From positions 1-64,000 of the forward strand of contig NZ_JAPCIA010000001.1 of NCBI RefSeq assembly GCF_026107375.2: a DNA stretch of 64,000 nt. The letters run 5' to 3'. This DNA comes from Sphingomonas sp. BT-65 (GTDB lineage Bacteria; Pseudomonadota; Alphaproteobacteria; Sphingomonadales; Sphingomonadaceae). A model generated the notes under the pieces. That model was not told the DNA's origin and ran no database searches. It saw only the letters and a list, made by a program, of their open reading frames with translations. The position numbers and the translations under genes were made by a program. Shown in pieces: positions 1 through 8,870 of this stretch (the stretch's first letter is position 1; every line of letters begins with the position of its first letter).

Positions 1-53
1 CCCCACCCGGCCACCCATATGATGCTACCGCTGGGTGGCCGGGTGGGGGAGCG
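1..53. repeat. Palindromic repeat, family B, copy 1 (cut by window edge)
   Basis: An inverted repeat: the arm CCCCACCCGGCCACCCA (1-17), a 14-nt loop starting TATGATG (18-31) and the complementary arm (32-53). The first bases of the left arm fall outside the window. A second copy at 53581-53638 has the same arms and loop start. The copy lies 24 bp upstream of the first gene's start, so it is in or near that gene's promoter or leader. Confidence 0.85.
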
Positions 54-76
54 GGCCGGCGCCGCCAACCAAGCAA

Positions 77-580
77 ATGAACGCGCCGATCATCGTCACC
101 GCTGTTCTGGGTCGTTCGGAGCAGGCGGCGCTCGATGCGTTGCGCCGCGAGCATTACCCGCCCGAGCGCAACGTGCTGCCCGCACATCTCACGCTGTTCC
201 ATCATCTCCCGCCATCGGTGGAGGACGAGCTCAAGCGCCGGCTGAGCGAGGCGACGCGCGGGGTGCGTGCGCCGGCGGCGAAGGCGGCGGGACTGATGTC
301 GCTTGGGCGCGGGGTGGCGGTGAAGATCGAATCGCCGGGTCTAGCGGCGATCCGGCGCGAGCTGTGCGAGGCGTTCGCCGGGTTGCTGATGCCCCAGGAT
401 GCGGGCGGCTGGCGGCCGCACGTGACGATCCAGAACAAGGTTGCGCCGTCGATGGCGAAGCTGCTGATGGCGGCGCTGACCAAGGAATTCCGGCCGCGCG
501 AGGTCGAGATCGCGGGGCTCGCGTCGTGGTGGTATCGCGGCGGACCGTGGGAGCCGCTGTCGCGCCACATGTTCGCTTGA
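77..580 (+). CDS. 2'-5' RNA ligase / 2H phosphoesterase family protein
   Basis: The 167-aa protein carries the two H-x-T motifs that define the 2H phosphoesterase fold: HLT at residues 37-39 and HVT at 115-117. Family members (ThpR-like) act on 2'-5' phosphodiester or cyclic phosphate ends of RNA or nucleotides; the real substrate cannot be read from sequence. The frame is open upstream to 35, but the start at 77 gives the family-like N-terminus MNAPIIVTAVL, and the extra upstream residues would be encoded by the palindromic repeat. It is monocistronic, followed by tRNA-Met. Confidence 0.85.
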   Translation: MNAPIIVTAVLGRSEQAALDALRREHYPPERNVLPAHLTLFHHLPPSVEDELKRRLSEATRGVRAPAAKAAGLMSLGRGVAVKIESPGLAAIRRELCEAFAGLLMPQDAGGWRPHVTIQNKVAPSMAKLLMAALTKEFRPREVEIAGLASWWYRGGPWEPLSRHMFA

Positions 581-649
581 CCCGGTTTCAAAGCGCACTT
601 ATGTGCGCCGCTCGCCCGCGCCAGACCCGGCGGCGGGCCGCCTTGGTAG

Positions 650-726
650 GGCGGAGTAGCTCAGTTGGTTAGAGCACGGGAATCATAATCCTGGGGTCGG
701 GGGTTCAAGTCCCTCCTCCGCTACCA
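650..726 (+). tRNA. tRNA-Met (anticodon CAT), probably elongator
   Basis: The seven-base acceptor stem GGCGGAG (650-656) pairs with CTCCGCT (716-722) with one G-U pair. The D arm, an anticodon stem CGGGA/TCCTG with loop ATCATAA (anticodon CAT), a T arm with GGTTCAAGTCC and an encoded CCA (724-726) are all present. The G1-U72 closing pair and the overall sequence resemble alphaproteobacterial elongator tRNA-Met. A tRNA-Ile with a lysidine-modified CAT anticodon is the alternative. Confidence 0.95.
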
Positions 727-747
727 TCAATGCCCCCGGGACGCTGC

Positions 748-1221
748 TCATACACCGCCCATCCCCGAATCACGGATCGTCTCCATCGCCACGAAGGTCG
801 AGGTGCTGGCGACATGCGGAAGGCTCGAGATGCGCTCGCCGAGCACTTCGCGATAGCGGCGGATATCGGCGGTGCGGACCTTGAGCAGATAGTCGAAGCT
901 GCTCGCGATCATGTGGCATTCCTCGACCTCCGGGATGCGCAGCACGGCGCGGCGGAAGGCGTCGAGCGCGTCCTCGCGCGTGTCGGAGAGCTTCACTTCG
1001 GTGAAGGCGATATGGTCGAGGCCGAGGCGTGCCGGATCGACGATCGCGCGGAAACCGCGGATCGTGCCGTTGGCGATCAGCCGCTTCACGCGCACTTGGC
1101 AGGGCGTTTTGGACAGGCCGACGCGGGCGGCGAGATCGGTGATCGCGATACGGCCGTCGGCGCGGAGCACGTCGATGATCTTGCGGTCGAACAAGTCCAG
1201 ATCGGCGGCTTTGCCAGTCAT
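748..1221 (-). CDS. putR: Lrp/AsnC family regulator, probable proline-responsive PutR
   Basis: A 157-aa protein with an N-terminal winged helix (about residues 8-60, DRKIIDVLRADGRIAITDLA then a recognition helix) and a C-terminal RAM/AsnC ligand-binding domain (about 65-150). It is divergent from putA, 117 bp away. In other alphaproteobacteria an Lrp-type PutR in this position activates putA in response to proline; function is inferred from that context. The ATG at 1221 begins MTGKAADLDLFD; upstream residues in the same frame are antisense to putA and are rejected. An inverted repeat at 1223-1254 beside the start is a candidate binding site. Confidence 0.88.
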   Translation of the reverse strand: MTGKAADLDLFDRKIIDVLRADGRIAITDLAARVGLSKTPCQVRVKRLIANGTIRGFRAIVDPARLGLDHIAFTEVKLSDTREDALDAFRRAVLRIPEVEECHMIASSFDYLLKVRTADIRRYREVLGERISSLPHVASTSTFVAMETIRDSGMGGV

Positions 1222-1222
1222 A

Positions 1223-1254
1223 TTTGCCTTCGCGTGGCGGAAAATGAAGGCAGA
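1223..1254. promoter_or_regulatory. Inverted repeat in putR-putA intergenic region, candidate PutR site
   Basis: TTTGCCTTC (1223-1231) and GAAGGCAGA (1246-1254) form an inverted repeat with one mismatch and a 14-bp spacer, immediately upstream of putR and about 85 bp upstream of putA. Its position fits an autoregulatory and putA-activating Lrp-type site. That role is inferred only. Confidence 0.4.
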
Positions 1255-1338
1255 ACGATACGCCAATGGGCCAGCAAAAGTCCAATCGCGAGGCGCAAAG
1301 CTGATAGGATGGTGCGACCATCTCGTCCGAGGCTCTCG

Positions 1339-4300
1339 ATGACCGCACCCTTCGCCGATTTCGCGCCGCCCATCCGTCCACAGATCCCGCTGCGCGCGGC
1401 GATCACTGCGGCCTATCGCCGGCCCGAGCCCGAGTGCTTGCCCCCGTTGGTAGAGCAGGCGACGCTGCCCGAGGGCACGCGCCAGGCGGCTCGGGCGACC
1501 GCGGCGGCGCTGATCACCGCGCTGCGCGCCAAGCACAAGGGCACCGGCGTCGAAGGACTGGTGCAGGAATATGCGCTGTCGAGCCAGGAGGGCGTCGCGC
1601 TGATGTGTCTTGCCGAGGCGCTGCTGCGCATCCCCGACGACGACACGCGCGACGCGCTGATCCGTGACAAGATCGCCGATGGCGACTGGAAGTCGCATGT
1701 CGGCGACGGGCGCTCGCTGTTCGTCAACGCGGCGACCTGGGGACTGGTGGTGACCGGCAAGCTCACCGGCAGCGTCAACGATGCCGGGCTGGGCGCTGCG
1801 CTGACCCGGCTGATCGCGCGCGCGGGCGAGCCGGTGATCCGCCGCGGCGTGGACATGGCGATGCGCATGATGGGCGAGCAGTTCGTGACTGGTGAGACCA
1901 TCGTCGAGGCGCTAAAACGCGCCCGCCCGCTGGAGGCGCGCGGCTTCCAGTACAGCTACGACATGCTGGGCGAGGCGGCGACGACGATGGTCGACGCCGA
2001 GCGTTATTATCGCGATTACGAGAACGCCGTGCGCGCGATCGGCGAGGCGTCGGCGGGACGCGGCGTGGTCGGCGGTCCGGGCATCTCGATCAAGCTCTCG
2101 GCTTTGCATCCGCGTTATGCACGGGCGCAGGCGGGCCGCGTGATGGGCGAGTTGCTGCCCAGGGTGAAGGCGCTGGCGGTGCTGGCCAGGGGCTATGACA
2201 TCGGCTTCAACATCGATGCCGAGGAAGCCGACCGACTGGAGCTGTCGCTCGACCTGCTCGAGAGCCTGGCGCTCGATCCCGACCTCTCCGGATGGGACGG
2301 GCTGGGGTTCGTGGTGCAGGCCTATGGCAAGCGCTGCCCGTTCGTGATCGACTGGATCGTCGATCTCGCCGCGCGCGCTGAGCGGCGGATCATGGTGCGG
2401 CTGGTCAAGGGTGCGTACTGGGACGCCGAGATCAAGCGTGCGCAGGTCGACGGGCTGCCTGACTTCCCGGTGTACACGCGGAAAATCTATACCGATGTGG
2501 CGTACATCGCCTGCGCGCGGAAGCTGCTGGCGAACCGCGACAAGGTGTTCCCGCAGTTCGCGACGCACAATGCGCAGTCGTTGGCGACGATCTATCAGAT
2601 GGCGGGACCGGATTTCGCGGTCGGCGATTACGAGTTCCAATGCCTCCACGGCATGGGCGAGCCGTTGTACGACGAGGTGGTCGGCCCGGCCAAGCTCAAC
2701 CGGCCGTGCCGCATCTATGCCCCGGTGGGCACGCACGAGACATTGCTCGCTTATCTGGTACGGCGCCTGCTCGAGAACGGGGCCAACTCGTCCTTCGTCA
2801 ACCGTATCGCCGATCCCGAAGTGTCGGTGGCCGAGCTGGTAGCCGATCCGGTCGAGCAGGTGCATTCGATGGATGTGGTGGGCGCGAAGCATCCCCTGAT
2901 CGCGCTGCCCGGCGATCTCTACGGCGCGCGGCGCAATTCGGACGGGCTCGACCTGTCGAGCGAGACGGTGCTGGCGGGGCTCGGCGATGCGCTTCGGGCG
3001 AGCGCGGCGGCGGGCTGGGCGGCGGAACCCGCCGACCGGCTCGGCACTTCGCGGCCGGTGTACAATCCGGCGGACGGCAAGGACGTCGTCGGCACGGTGG
3101 TCGAGGTCAGCCCCGAGGCGGCGCAGGCCGCGGTTGCTGCGGCGCAGGCGGCTGCGGTGGGCTGGGCGGCGGTGCCTCCGGCCGAGCGCGCTGCATGCCT
3201 CGATCGCGCGGCGGACATCATGCAGGAGCGGATGCAAGTGCTGATGGGCCTGATCATGCGCGAGGCGGGCAAGTCTGCGCCCAACGCGATCTCCGAGGTA
3301 CGCGAGGCGATCGACTTCCTGCGCTATTACGCCGCACAGGCGCGCGCGATGCTCGGCGCGGCGCACAAGCCGCTGGGCGCGGTCACCTGTATCAGCCCGT
3401 GGAACTTCCCACTGGCGATCTTCACCGGCCAGATCGCGGCCGCGCTGGTGACGGGCAACACCGTGCTCGCAAAACCTGCCGAGGAGACGCCGCTGATCGC
3501 CGCGCAGGGCGTCGCGATCCTGCATGAGGCCGGCATTCCCGCCGCGGCGCTGCAACTGGTGCCGGGCGACGGGAAGATCGGCGCGGCGTTGGTTGCCGCG
3601 CCGGGGACTCAGGCGGTGATGTTCACCGGATCGACCGAGGTGGCGCGGATCATCCAGAAGGAGCTGGCCAGGCGGCTGACCGCCGATGGCGCGCCGGTGC
3701 CGTTCATTGCCGAGACCGGGGGGCAGAACGCGATGATCGTCGACAGCTCGGCGCTGGCCGAGCAGGTGGTGGGCGACGTGATCGCCTCCGCGTTCGACAG
3801 CGCTGGGCAGCGTTGCTCGGCGCTGCGCGTGCTGTGCCTGCAGGAGGATGTGGCGGACCGCATCCTGGGCATGCTCAAGGGTGCGCTGCACGAGCTGTCG
3901 ATCGGGCGCACCGACAGCCTCGCCACCGATATCGGCCCGGTGATCACCGCCGAGGCCAAGGCCAATATCGAAGGCCATATCGAGAAGATGCGCGGCATGG
4001 GCCGGGCGGTCGAGCAGATCGAGCTGGCGGGCGAAACCGCGCAGGGCACCTTCGTGCCGCCGACGATCGTCGAGCTGCAGAGCATCGCCGATCTCGAACG
4101 CGAAGTGTTCGGACCGGTGCTGCATGTGGTGCGCTACAAGCGCCGCGATCTCGACCGGGTGATCGATGCGATCAATGCCACGGGCTATGGCCTGACCTTC
4201 GGCCTGCACACGCGGCTCGACGAGACGATCGAGCATGTGACCGAGCGGGTCGAGGCGGGCAACCTCTACATCAATCGCAACATCATCGGTGCGGTGGTGG

Positions 4301-4938
4301 GCGTGCAGCCGTTCGGCGGACGCGGGCTTTCGGGCACCGGGCCCAAGGCGGGCGGGCCGCTCTATCTCGGCCGGCTGGTGCAGGCGGCCACGGTGCCGCC
4401 GGGGGTCGCTTCGACGATCGGCGATCCGGCGCTGCGCGACTTCGCGTTGTGGCTTGGCGATGCAGGCGAGGTCGCGCGAGCGGCGGGCGAGGCTTCGCTG
4501 GTGGGCGCGCAGGTCGAGCTACCGGGGCCGGTGGGTGAGCGCAACGTCTATGCGCTGCATCCGCGTGGCGCGATCCTGTTGCTGCCACAGACTCGCGAAG
4601 GGCTGATCACGCAGGTCGCGGCGGTGCTGGCGACGGGCAATCGCGCAATGATCGGCAACGCGGCGCTGCGTGGCGAGCTCGACGGCGTGCCGGCGCGGGT
4701 GTCGGCACGGCTGAGCTGGGCTGACGACTGGCGCAAGGCCGGGCCGTTCAGCGGCGCGCTGATTGAGGGGGATGCCGAGGCGCGCCTGGCGGCGTTGGCG
4801 GCGATTGCCGAGCTTCCCGGACCAATCGTGCTGGCGCAGGCGGGGACGCCGCGGCTCGACTGGCTGGTCGAGGAGGTCTCGACCTCGATCAATACCACTG
4901 CTGCGGGCGGCAATGCCAGCCTGATGGCCGTGGCCTGA
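1339..4938 (+). CDS. putA: Bifunctional proline dehydrogenase / L-glutamate-gamma-semialdehyde dehydrogenase PutA
   Basis: This 1199-aa enzyme oxidises proline to glutamate in two steps: an FAD proline dehydrogenase (roughly residues 170-470, including LVKGAYWDAEIKRAQ near 355) and an NAD aldehyde dehydrogenase (roughly 560-1000). The ALDH general base Glu792 (ETGGQNAM) and catalytic Cys826 (SAGQRCSALR) are present. No N-terminal ribbon-helix-helix DNA-binding domain is seen, so unlike E. coli PutA it should not repress itself; the divergent Lrp regulator is the likely control. The C-terminal ~190 residues are an ALDH-like extension typical of long PutAs. The open frame extends upstream to 730, but that part is antisense to putR, so ATG 1339 was chosen. 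Confidence 0.96.
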   Translation: MTAPFADFAPPIRPQIPLRAAITAAYRRPEPECLPPLVEQATLPEGTRQAARATAAALITALRAKHKGTGVEGLVQEYALSSQEGVALMCLAEALLRIPDDDTRDALIRDKIADGDWKSHVGDGRSLFVNAATWGLVVTGKLTGSVNDAGLGAALTRLIARAGEPVIRRGVDMAMRMMGEQFVTGETIVEALKRARPLEARGFQYSYDMLGEAATTMVDAERYYRDYENAVRAIGEASAGRGVVGGPGISIKLSALHPRYARAQAGRVMGELLPRVKALAVLARGYDIGFNIDAEEADRLELSLDLLESLALDPDLSGWDGLGFVVQAYGKRCPFVIDWIVDLAARAERRIMVRLVKGAYWDAEIKRAQVDGLPDFPVYTRKIYTDVAYIACARKLLANRDKVFPQFATHNAQSLATIYQMAGPDFAVGDYEFQCLHGMGEPLYDEVVGPAKLNRPCRIYAPVGTHETLLAYLVRRLLENGANSSFVNRIADPEVSVAELVADPVEQVHSMDVVGAKHPLIALPGDLYGARRNSDGLDLSSETVLAGLGDALRASAAAGWAAEPADRLGTSRPVYNPADGKDVVGTVVEVSPEAAQAAVAAAQAAAVGWAAVPPAERAACLDRAADIMQERMQVLMGLIMREAGKSAPNAISEVREAIDFLRYYAAQARAMLGAAHKPLGAVTCISPWNFPLAIFTGQIAAALVTGNTVLAKPAEETPLIAAQGVAILHEAGIPAAALQLVPGDGKIGAALVAAPGTQAVMFTGSTEVARIIQKELARRLTADGAPVPFIAETGGQNAMIVDSSALAEQVVGDVIASAFDSAGQRCSALRVLCLQEDVADRILGMLKGALHELSIGRTDSLATDIGPVITAEAKANIEGHIEKMRGMGRAVEQIELAGETAQGTFVPPTIVELQSIADLEREVFGPVLHVVRYKRRDLDRVIDAINATGYGLTFGLHTRLDETIEHVTERVEAGNLYINRNIIGAVVGVQPFGGRGLSGTGPKAGGPLYLGRLVQAATVPPGVASTIGDPALRDFALWLGDAGEVARAAGEASLVGAQVELPGPVGERNVYALHPRGAILLLPQTREGLITQVAAVLATGNRAMIGNAALRGELDGVPARVSARLSWADDWRKAGPFSGALIEGDAEARLAALAAIAELPGPIVLAQAGTPRLDWLVEEVSTSINTTAAGGNASLMAVA

Positions 4939-5031
4939 GCGGCAAGCCGCGCTTGGCGCGCCCATAGGGGTTCGCCTTTGCCGCGGCGTTCCGCGCCTGC
5001 TACCCGCGCAGCGACGCTTGGGGAGAGGCGA

Positions 5032-6255
5032 ATGCATTACGACGTGGTGATCGTGGGAGCCGGGCATGGCGGCGCGCAGGCGGCGATCGCGCTGCGCCAG
5101 GCGAAGTTCGAGGGGAGCATCGCGATCATCGGCGAGGAGCCGGAGCTGCCCTATGAGCGGCCGCCGCTGTCGAAGGAATATTTTTCGGGGGAGAAGGGGT
5201 TCGAGCGGATTCTCATCCGTCCGCGTTCCTTCTGGGAAGAACGGAACATTTCCATACTTACCGCCACTCGCGTTGCCGCGGTGGATCCCGCTTCGCACGA
5301 GGTAAGGACGGAACAAGGCGACAGCATCGGGTACGGCCACCTGATCTGGGCGACCGGCGGCAACCCGCGGAAGTTGAGTTGCGACGGCGGAAGTTTGCCC
5401 GGAGTCCACACGGTGCGCACGCGCGCCGATGCCGACCGGATGCTGGCCGAGCTGCCCCAGGTCACCCGCGCGGTGGTGATCGGCGGGGGCTATATCGGGC
5501 TCGAGGCAGCCGCAGTCCTCGCCAAGGCGGGCAAGCAAGTGGTGCTGCTCGAAGCGCTCGACCGCGTGCTGGCGCGGGTCGCGGGCGAGGCGCTCTCGCG
5601 CTTCTTCGAGGCCGAGCACCGCGCGCATGGCGTCGACGTGCGGCTGGGCGTCGCAGTCGACGGCATCGAGGCTGCGGACGGCAAGGTCAGTGGCGTGCGG
5701 CTCGCGGACGGCGAGCTGATCCCGGCGGAAATGGTGATCGTGGGCATCGGCATCGTCCCCGCGGTCGAGCCGCTGATCGCGGCCGGCGCGGAGGGCGGCA
5801 ACGGCGTGTCGGTCGACGGCCATTGCCGCACCTCGTTGCCCGACGTGTTCGCGATCGGCGACTGCGCGCTGCACGCGAACGCCTTTGCCGACGGGATGCC
5901 GGTGCGGTTGGAGTCAGTGCAGAACGCGCACGACCAGGCGACCGTCGCGGCGAAGACGATCGCCGGGATCGAAGCGCATTACGACGCGGTGCCGTGGTTC
6001 TGGTCGAACCAGTACGACTTGAAACTCCAGACGGTAGGGCTTTCGACAGGGCACGACGCGACCGTGGTGCGCGGCGATCCGGCGGCGCGCAGCTTCTCGG
6101 TGATCTACTTGAAGGACGGGCAAGTGATCGCGCTCGACTGCGTCAACGCGACCAAGGACTATGTCCAGGGCCGCAAGTTGGTGGTCGAGCGAATGGCGGT
6201 CGATCCGGCAAGGCTGGCGGATGCCGCGACGCCGCTCAAGGAACTGGCGGGCTGA
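5032..6255 (+). CDS. FAD-dependent pyridine nucleotide oxidoreductase, ferredoxin/rubredoxin reductase type
   Basis: A 407-aa flavoprotein with an N-terminal FAD-binding Rossmann motif ([13 protein letters not shown], residues 5-17), a central NAD-binding motif ([13 protein letters not shown], near 150) and the FAD-contacting VFAIGDCA near 280, followed by a C-terminal reductase dimerisation-like domain. This arrangement matches NADH-ferredoxin reductases that feed cytochrome P450s or Rieske oxygenases (rhodocoxin or putidaredoxin reductase type). No ferredoxin or oxygenase gene is adjacent, so the redox partner is unknown. Start ATG 5032 follows the purine-rich GGGGAGAGGCGA. Confidence 0.9.
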   Translation: MHYDVVIVGAGHGGAQAAIALRQAKFEGSIAIIGEEPELPYERPPLSKEYFSGEKGFERILIRPRSFWEERNISILTATRVAAVDPASHEVRTEQGDSIGYGHLIWATGGNPRKLSCDGGSLPGVHTVRTRADADRMLAELPQVTRAVVIGGGYIGLEAAAVLAKAGKQVVLLEALDRVLARVAGEALSRFFEAEHRAHGVDVRLGVAVDGIEAADGKVSGVRLADGELIPAEMVIVGIGIVPAVEPLIAAGAEGGNGVSVDGHCRTSLPDVFAIGDCALHANAFADGMPVRLESVQNAHDQATVAAKTIAGIEAHYDAVPWFWSNQYDLKLQTVGLSTGHDATVVRGDPAARSFSVIYLKDGQVIALDCVNATKDYVQGRKLVVERMAVDPARLADAATPLKELAG

Positions 6256-6287
6256 GAACCGGATTTCAGCTCATGCGTTGAAGGCGC

Positions 6288-6485
6288 ATGCCTTCGAGCG
6301 TGATCCGCAGCTGGAATTACGATCCGGACGCCGCCCGGCTCGACATCCTGTTCGTGAGCGGGCGGCGCTACCGCTATTACGACGTGCCCGACCGCATCGC
6401 GCAGGGGATGCGCAGGGCAGTGTCGAAGGGGCAGTATTTCAACCGGCGTATTCGGGACCGATTTCGGTACAAGCTGCAGCGATGA
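6288..6485 (+). CDS. KTSC domain-containing small protein
   Basis: A 65-aa protein consisting almost entirely of a KTSC domain, named for its similarity to the C-terminus of some lysyl-tRNA synthetases. Recognisable elements are SVIRSWNYDP, YRYYDVP and SKGQYFNRRIRDRF. The biochemical function of stand-alone KTSC proteins is not established. It lies 32 bp after the flavoprotein gene with a GAAGG ribosome binding site just before its ATG and may be co-transcribed. The following gene is convergent. Confidence 0.85.
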   Translation: MPSSVIRSWNYDPDAARLDILFVSGRRYRYYDVPDRIAQGMRRAVSKGQYFNRRIRDRFRYKLQR

Positions 6486-6489
6486 ATCC

Positions 6490-7614
6490 TCAACCGTTGG
6501 GCAGGATCAGGTATTTCTCGCCGGTCGCGCGGCGGTTGTAGGCGACGATGATGTCGGGCTGCACCGCCTGGTCGAGCGTGATGCGGCTGGTGTAGCTGCT
6601 GGCGAAAGTGGTGCGGAGTTCGGCGGCGACCTTGGTGCGCATGCGGACGACTTCCTCCATGCCGGCCGCCTGGAGATAGGGGGTGAGCAGCCATCCGCCG
6701 ACGCCCCATTTCATGCCGAAGCCGCGCGCGATCTCGGTCGGCGCGGTGCTGAGGCCGCCATAGATATAGACCTGCTTCATCGTGGTGGAGCCATAGGGGC
6801 CGTTGGCGGGATTGGTGCGTACCGCGGCGGCCTCCATCGCGGTGAGGATTTGCCCCGCAAGCTTGCCGCCGCCGATCGCATCGAAGGCGAGGAAGGCCTG
6901 GGTCTCGGCGATGGCCTCGATCAGCTGCGCCATGAAATCCGGCGTGCTGCTGTCGACGACATGGGAGGCGCCGAGATCGCGGAGCAGCGCCGCCTGTGCT
7001 TCGCTGCGCACGATGTTGACCAGCGGCACGTCCTCGCTGCGGGTGAGCTTGACGAGCATCTGGCCGAGATTGGAAGCGGCGGCGGTGTGGACGAGGCCGG
7101 TATAGCCCTCGCGCCGCATCGTGCCGACCATGCCGAGCGCGGTCATCGGATTGACGAAGGAGGAAGCGCCTTCCTCGGCGCTGACGCCCTCGGGAAGCGG
7201 AAGGCAATCGCGGGCGCGGAGCAGGCGATACTGCGTGTAGAAACCGCCGCCCGCGGCCGCGACCGTCTTGCCGATCAGCGCCTGCGCAGCGGGATCGTCG
7301 CCCGCGGCGGCGACGGTTCCGGCCCCCTCGTTGCCGATCGGGAGCGGCTTGCCGGCGCGCGGGGCGACGGCGCGGCGTGCGGCCTCTGGGATTGCGGCAC
7401 GGGCGCCGTCGGCGGTGGCGGTAAAGGCGCTGCTGTCGGCGGCGCTCAACAGCACGGCGAGATCGGAAGGGTTGATCGGGGTTGCCTCGACCCGGATCAG
7501 CACCTCGTCGCCCTGAGGCGCGGGGACGGGGACGTCGCGTATCGACAGTTCGAGCTGGCCGTCCTCGGTGACCGTGGAGAAGAGCTGGCGGGCCTGCGCG
7601 GGAAGGTCGGTCAT
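6490..7614 (-). CDS. Zinc-type (MDR) dehydrogenase / quinone oxidoreductase-like protein
   Basis: A 374-aa medium-chain dehydrogenase/reductase. The GroES-like N-terminal half includes EVLIRVEATPINPSDL and PLPIGNEGAGTVAA. The cofactor half has VHTAAASNLGQMLVKLTRSEDV in the nucleotide-binding position. Catalytic zinc ligands of alcohol dehydrogenases are not apparent, so a quinone or enoyl reductase-like activity with NAD(P)H is more likely. The start at 7614 is preferred because an AGGAGG sits 9 nt upstream; two further in-frame starts lie at 7623 and 7644. The next gene is divergent. Confidence 0.85.
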   Translation of the reverse strand: MTDLPAQARQLFSTVTEDGQLELSIRDVPVPAPQGDEVLIRVEATPINPSDLAVLLSAADSSAFTATADGARAAIPEAARRAVAPRAGKPLPIGNEGAGTVAAAGDDPAAQALIGKTVAAAGGGFYTQYRLLRARDCLPLPEGVSAEEGASSFVNPMTALGMVGTMRREGYTGLVHTAAASNLGQMLVKLTRSEDVPLVNIVRSEAQAALLRDLGASHVVDSSTPDFMAQLIEAIAETQAFLAFDAIGGGKLAGQILTAMEAAAVRTNPANGPYGSTTMKQVYIYGGLSTAPTEIARGFGMKWGVGGWLLTPYLQAAGMEEVVRMRTKVAAELRTTFASSYTSRITLDQAVQPDIIVAYNRRATGEKYLILPNG

Positions 7615-7729
7615 CTTGGGCATCCTCCTGTTCCCCTCGACCATACCGCCATTTCTAAAAACCGTTCAACCCGACGCCCGCACGATAATCCGCTCGCTTG
7701 TGGCGGCGCCTTACGTTAAGGTGAGGTCC

Positions 7730-8140
7730 ATGACCCAGGCTGCTGTCCCGTTCGAAGTTCCGATCCCCGTCGATCCGGCGGATATCGACTTCATGGGGCA
7801 TGTGAACAATGCCAGCTATCTCAAATGGGTGCAGGAAGCGGTTCTCAGCCATTGGCAGAAGCTCGCTCCGACCGAGGAGGTCGCCAAGCACCTGTGGGTC
7901 GCGCTCAAGCACGAGATCACCTATCGCAAACCCGCCTTTCTGAACGACGAGGTGGTGGCGACGGTGCTGCTTGAGAAGGTGCAGGGCGTGCGTGCCTTCT
8001 ACGAGACGGTGATCCGGCGCGGCGACGAGGTGCTGGCCGAGGTCAAGTCGAGCTGGTGCTGCGTCGACGCCAAGACGTTGCGCCCGGCGCGGATCGCCGA
8101 GCATATCGTCGAGCATTTCTTCGGAAAGCGCGAGGGGTAG
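7730..8140 (+). CDS. Acyl-CoA thioesterase, 4-hydroxybenzoyl-CoA thioesterase-type hot-dog protein
   Basis: A 136-aa single hot-dog domain protein. The region DPADIDFMGHVNNASYLKWVQEA (residues about 13-35) contains the conserved Asp and the GHVNN helix cap of the 4HBT/YbgC thioesterases, which hydrolyse acyl-CoA esters. The substrate cannot be assigned. The frame is open upstream to 7568, but that stretch overlaps the divergent dehydrogenase start; ATG 7730 after GTGAGGTCC gives the usual length for the family. Confidence 0.88.
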   Translation: MTQAAVPFEVPIPVDPADIDFMGHVNNASYLKWVQEAVLSHWQKLAPTEEVAKHLWVALKHEITYRKPAFLNDEVVATVLLEKVQGVRAFYETVIRRGDEVLAEVKSSWCCVDAKTLRPARIAEHIVEHFFGKREG

Positions 8141-8181
8141 GGGCGGAAGGCTCCGTCCTTCTCAGACCCCTACGCGCGCGG

Positions 8182-8328
8182 TCAGCGCCGCCACCATCCA
8201 AGCAGCCGCGGACGCGGGCCAATCGCGTTGCGATGCGGTCTGCGCCGCTCGCGTGCGCGGTGGATCGGGGCGACGACGATCATCGAGAAAATGGTGACGA
8301 TTGCTATCGCAACCGCATAGGCACTCAT
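8182..8328 (-). CDS. Possible small single-pass membrane protein
   Basis: A 48-aa frame starting MSAYAVAIAIVTIFSMIVV, one clear hydrophobic helix (about residues 3-22) followed by a strongly basic tail with RARERRRPHR. This topology is that of a plausible inner-membrane small protein with a cytoplasmic tail. No good ribosome binding site is visible before the ATG at 8328 and I do not recognise a family. It could equally be a chance frame in a high-GC genome. Confidence 0.3.
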   Translation of the reverse strand: MSAYAVAIAIVTIFSMIVVAPIHRARERRRPHRNAIGPRPRLLGWWRR

Positions 8329-8495
8329 GAGTCGGGGATCGATAGCAAGTCTCCGGCCGGTAAGCGGGAGCACGAGGTCCCCCAGCCAGCGGCGCTTACG
8401 GTCAAATAGACTGCCGATGATTTGAGGAGGCTAGCAGGCCGCGGGGGCCGCGGCCAGCGGCAAGCGCCGATTCAGCCAAGTATTTCGCGCACCGC

Positions 8496-8517
8496 GGCAA
8501 CGGCAATCGCCGTTGCC
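8496..8517 (-). terminator. Perfect 9-bp hairpin, possible transcription end
   Basis: GGCAACGGC (8496-8504) and GCCGTTGCC (8509-8517) pair perfectly around a 4-nt loop. It lies about 90 bp beyond the stop of the 64-aa minus-strand gene. No T-run follows on either strand, so a terminator or RNA-stabilising role is only a guess. Confidence 0.3.
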
Positions 8518-8605
8518 CGGGCATCCTCCGCGTTGCGCGCACGGCGCAGGCCGGAAGTATCGATCAGATGTTGTAGGGTTCGTTCGATTCGGTTGTTCTG
8601 AAATT

Positions 8606-8800
8606 TCACTGGTTTTCCTGTTGGGGTTGCGAAGCCGGTTCGCGGCGTTCGCGCGCGCGATCGACGCTTTCCTGTCGTGCGGCCATGGCGAGCCAGGCGG
8701 CTTCGGCACGAAGGCAGCGTTCACGCACATTTTCGAGCGTCGCGGCATCGGCGTCGGCGCGTGCTCGCGCCGCGTGTTCACGATATGGGACTTGCGCCAT
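8606..8800 (-). CDS. Small conserved-looking hypothetical protein beside cold-shock gene
   Basis: A 64-aa hydrophilic, alpha-helical protein: MAQVPYREHAARARADADAA followed by TLENVRERCLRAEAAWLAMA. It has the regular helix pattern and E/A/R composition of genuine sphingomonad small proteins but no recognised domain or signal peptide. It begins 70 bp downstream of the cold-shock gene on the same strand, with a hairpin (8829-8859) between them, so it may be a read-through or separately processed cistron. Function unknown. Confidence 0.6.
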   Translation of the reverse strand: MAQVPYREHAARARADADAATLENVRERCLRAEAAWLAMAARQESVDRARERREPASQPQQENQ

Positions 8801-8828
8801 CGAGTGGCTCCATTGTGGTCGGTGACTG

Positions 8829-8859
8829 GCGTGCGGCGCGCCGGGGCGACGCCGCACGC
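8829..8859 (-). terminator. Strong hairpin after cold-shock gene
   Basis: A perfect 10-bp GC stem (GCGTGCGGCG, 8829-8838, with CGCCGCACGC, 8850-8859) with an 11-nt loop, just beyond the cold-shock stop codon. There is no T-run on the minus strand, so it may be a partial terminator or an mRNA 3'-end stabiliser. Confidence 0.5.
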
Positions 8860-8870
8860 TTGAATCGCGG

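Larger units (their letters stand above)
8141..8605. other. Mostly non-coding stretch
   Basis: Apart from one doubtful small minus-strand frame (8182-8328), this 465-bp stretch has no convincing gene on either strand; the longer frames in it are arginine- and proline-rich and look like shadows. It contains a perfect 9-bp hairpin at 8496-8517. Confidence 0.5.

Noticed and set aside
1912..4236. 774-codon open frame antisense to putA
   Set aside because: Arg/His-rich composition and exact antisense overlap with a complete PutA; it is a product of high third-position GC.
8513..8863. Plus-strand frame of 116 codons near the cold-shock gene
   Set aside because: Overlaps the more protein-like 64-aa minus-strand gene and has Arg/Cys/Gly-rich shadow composition.
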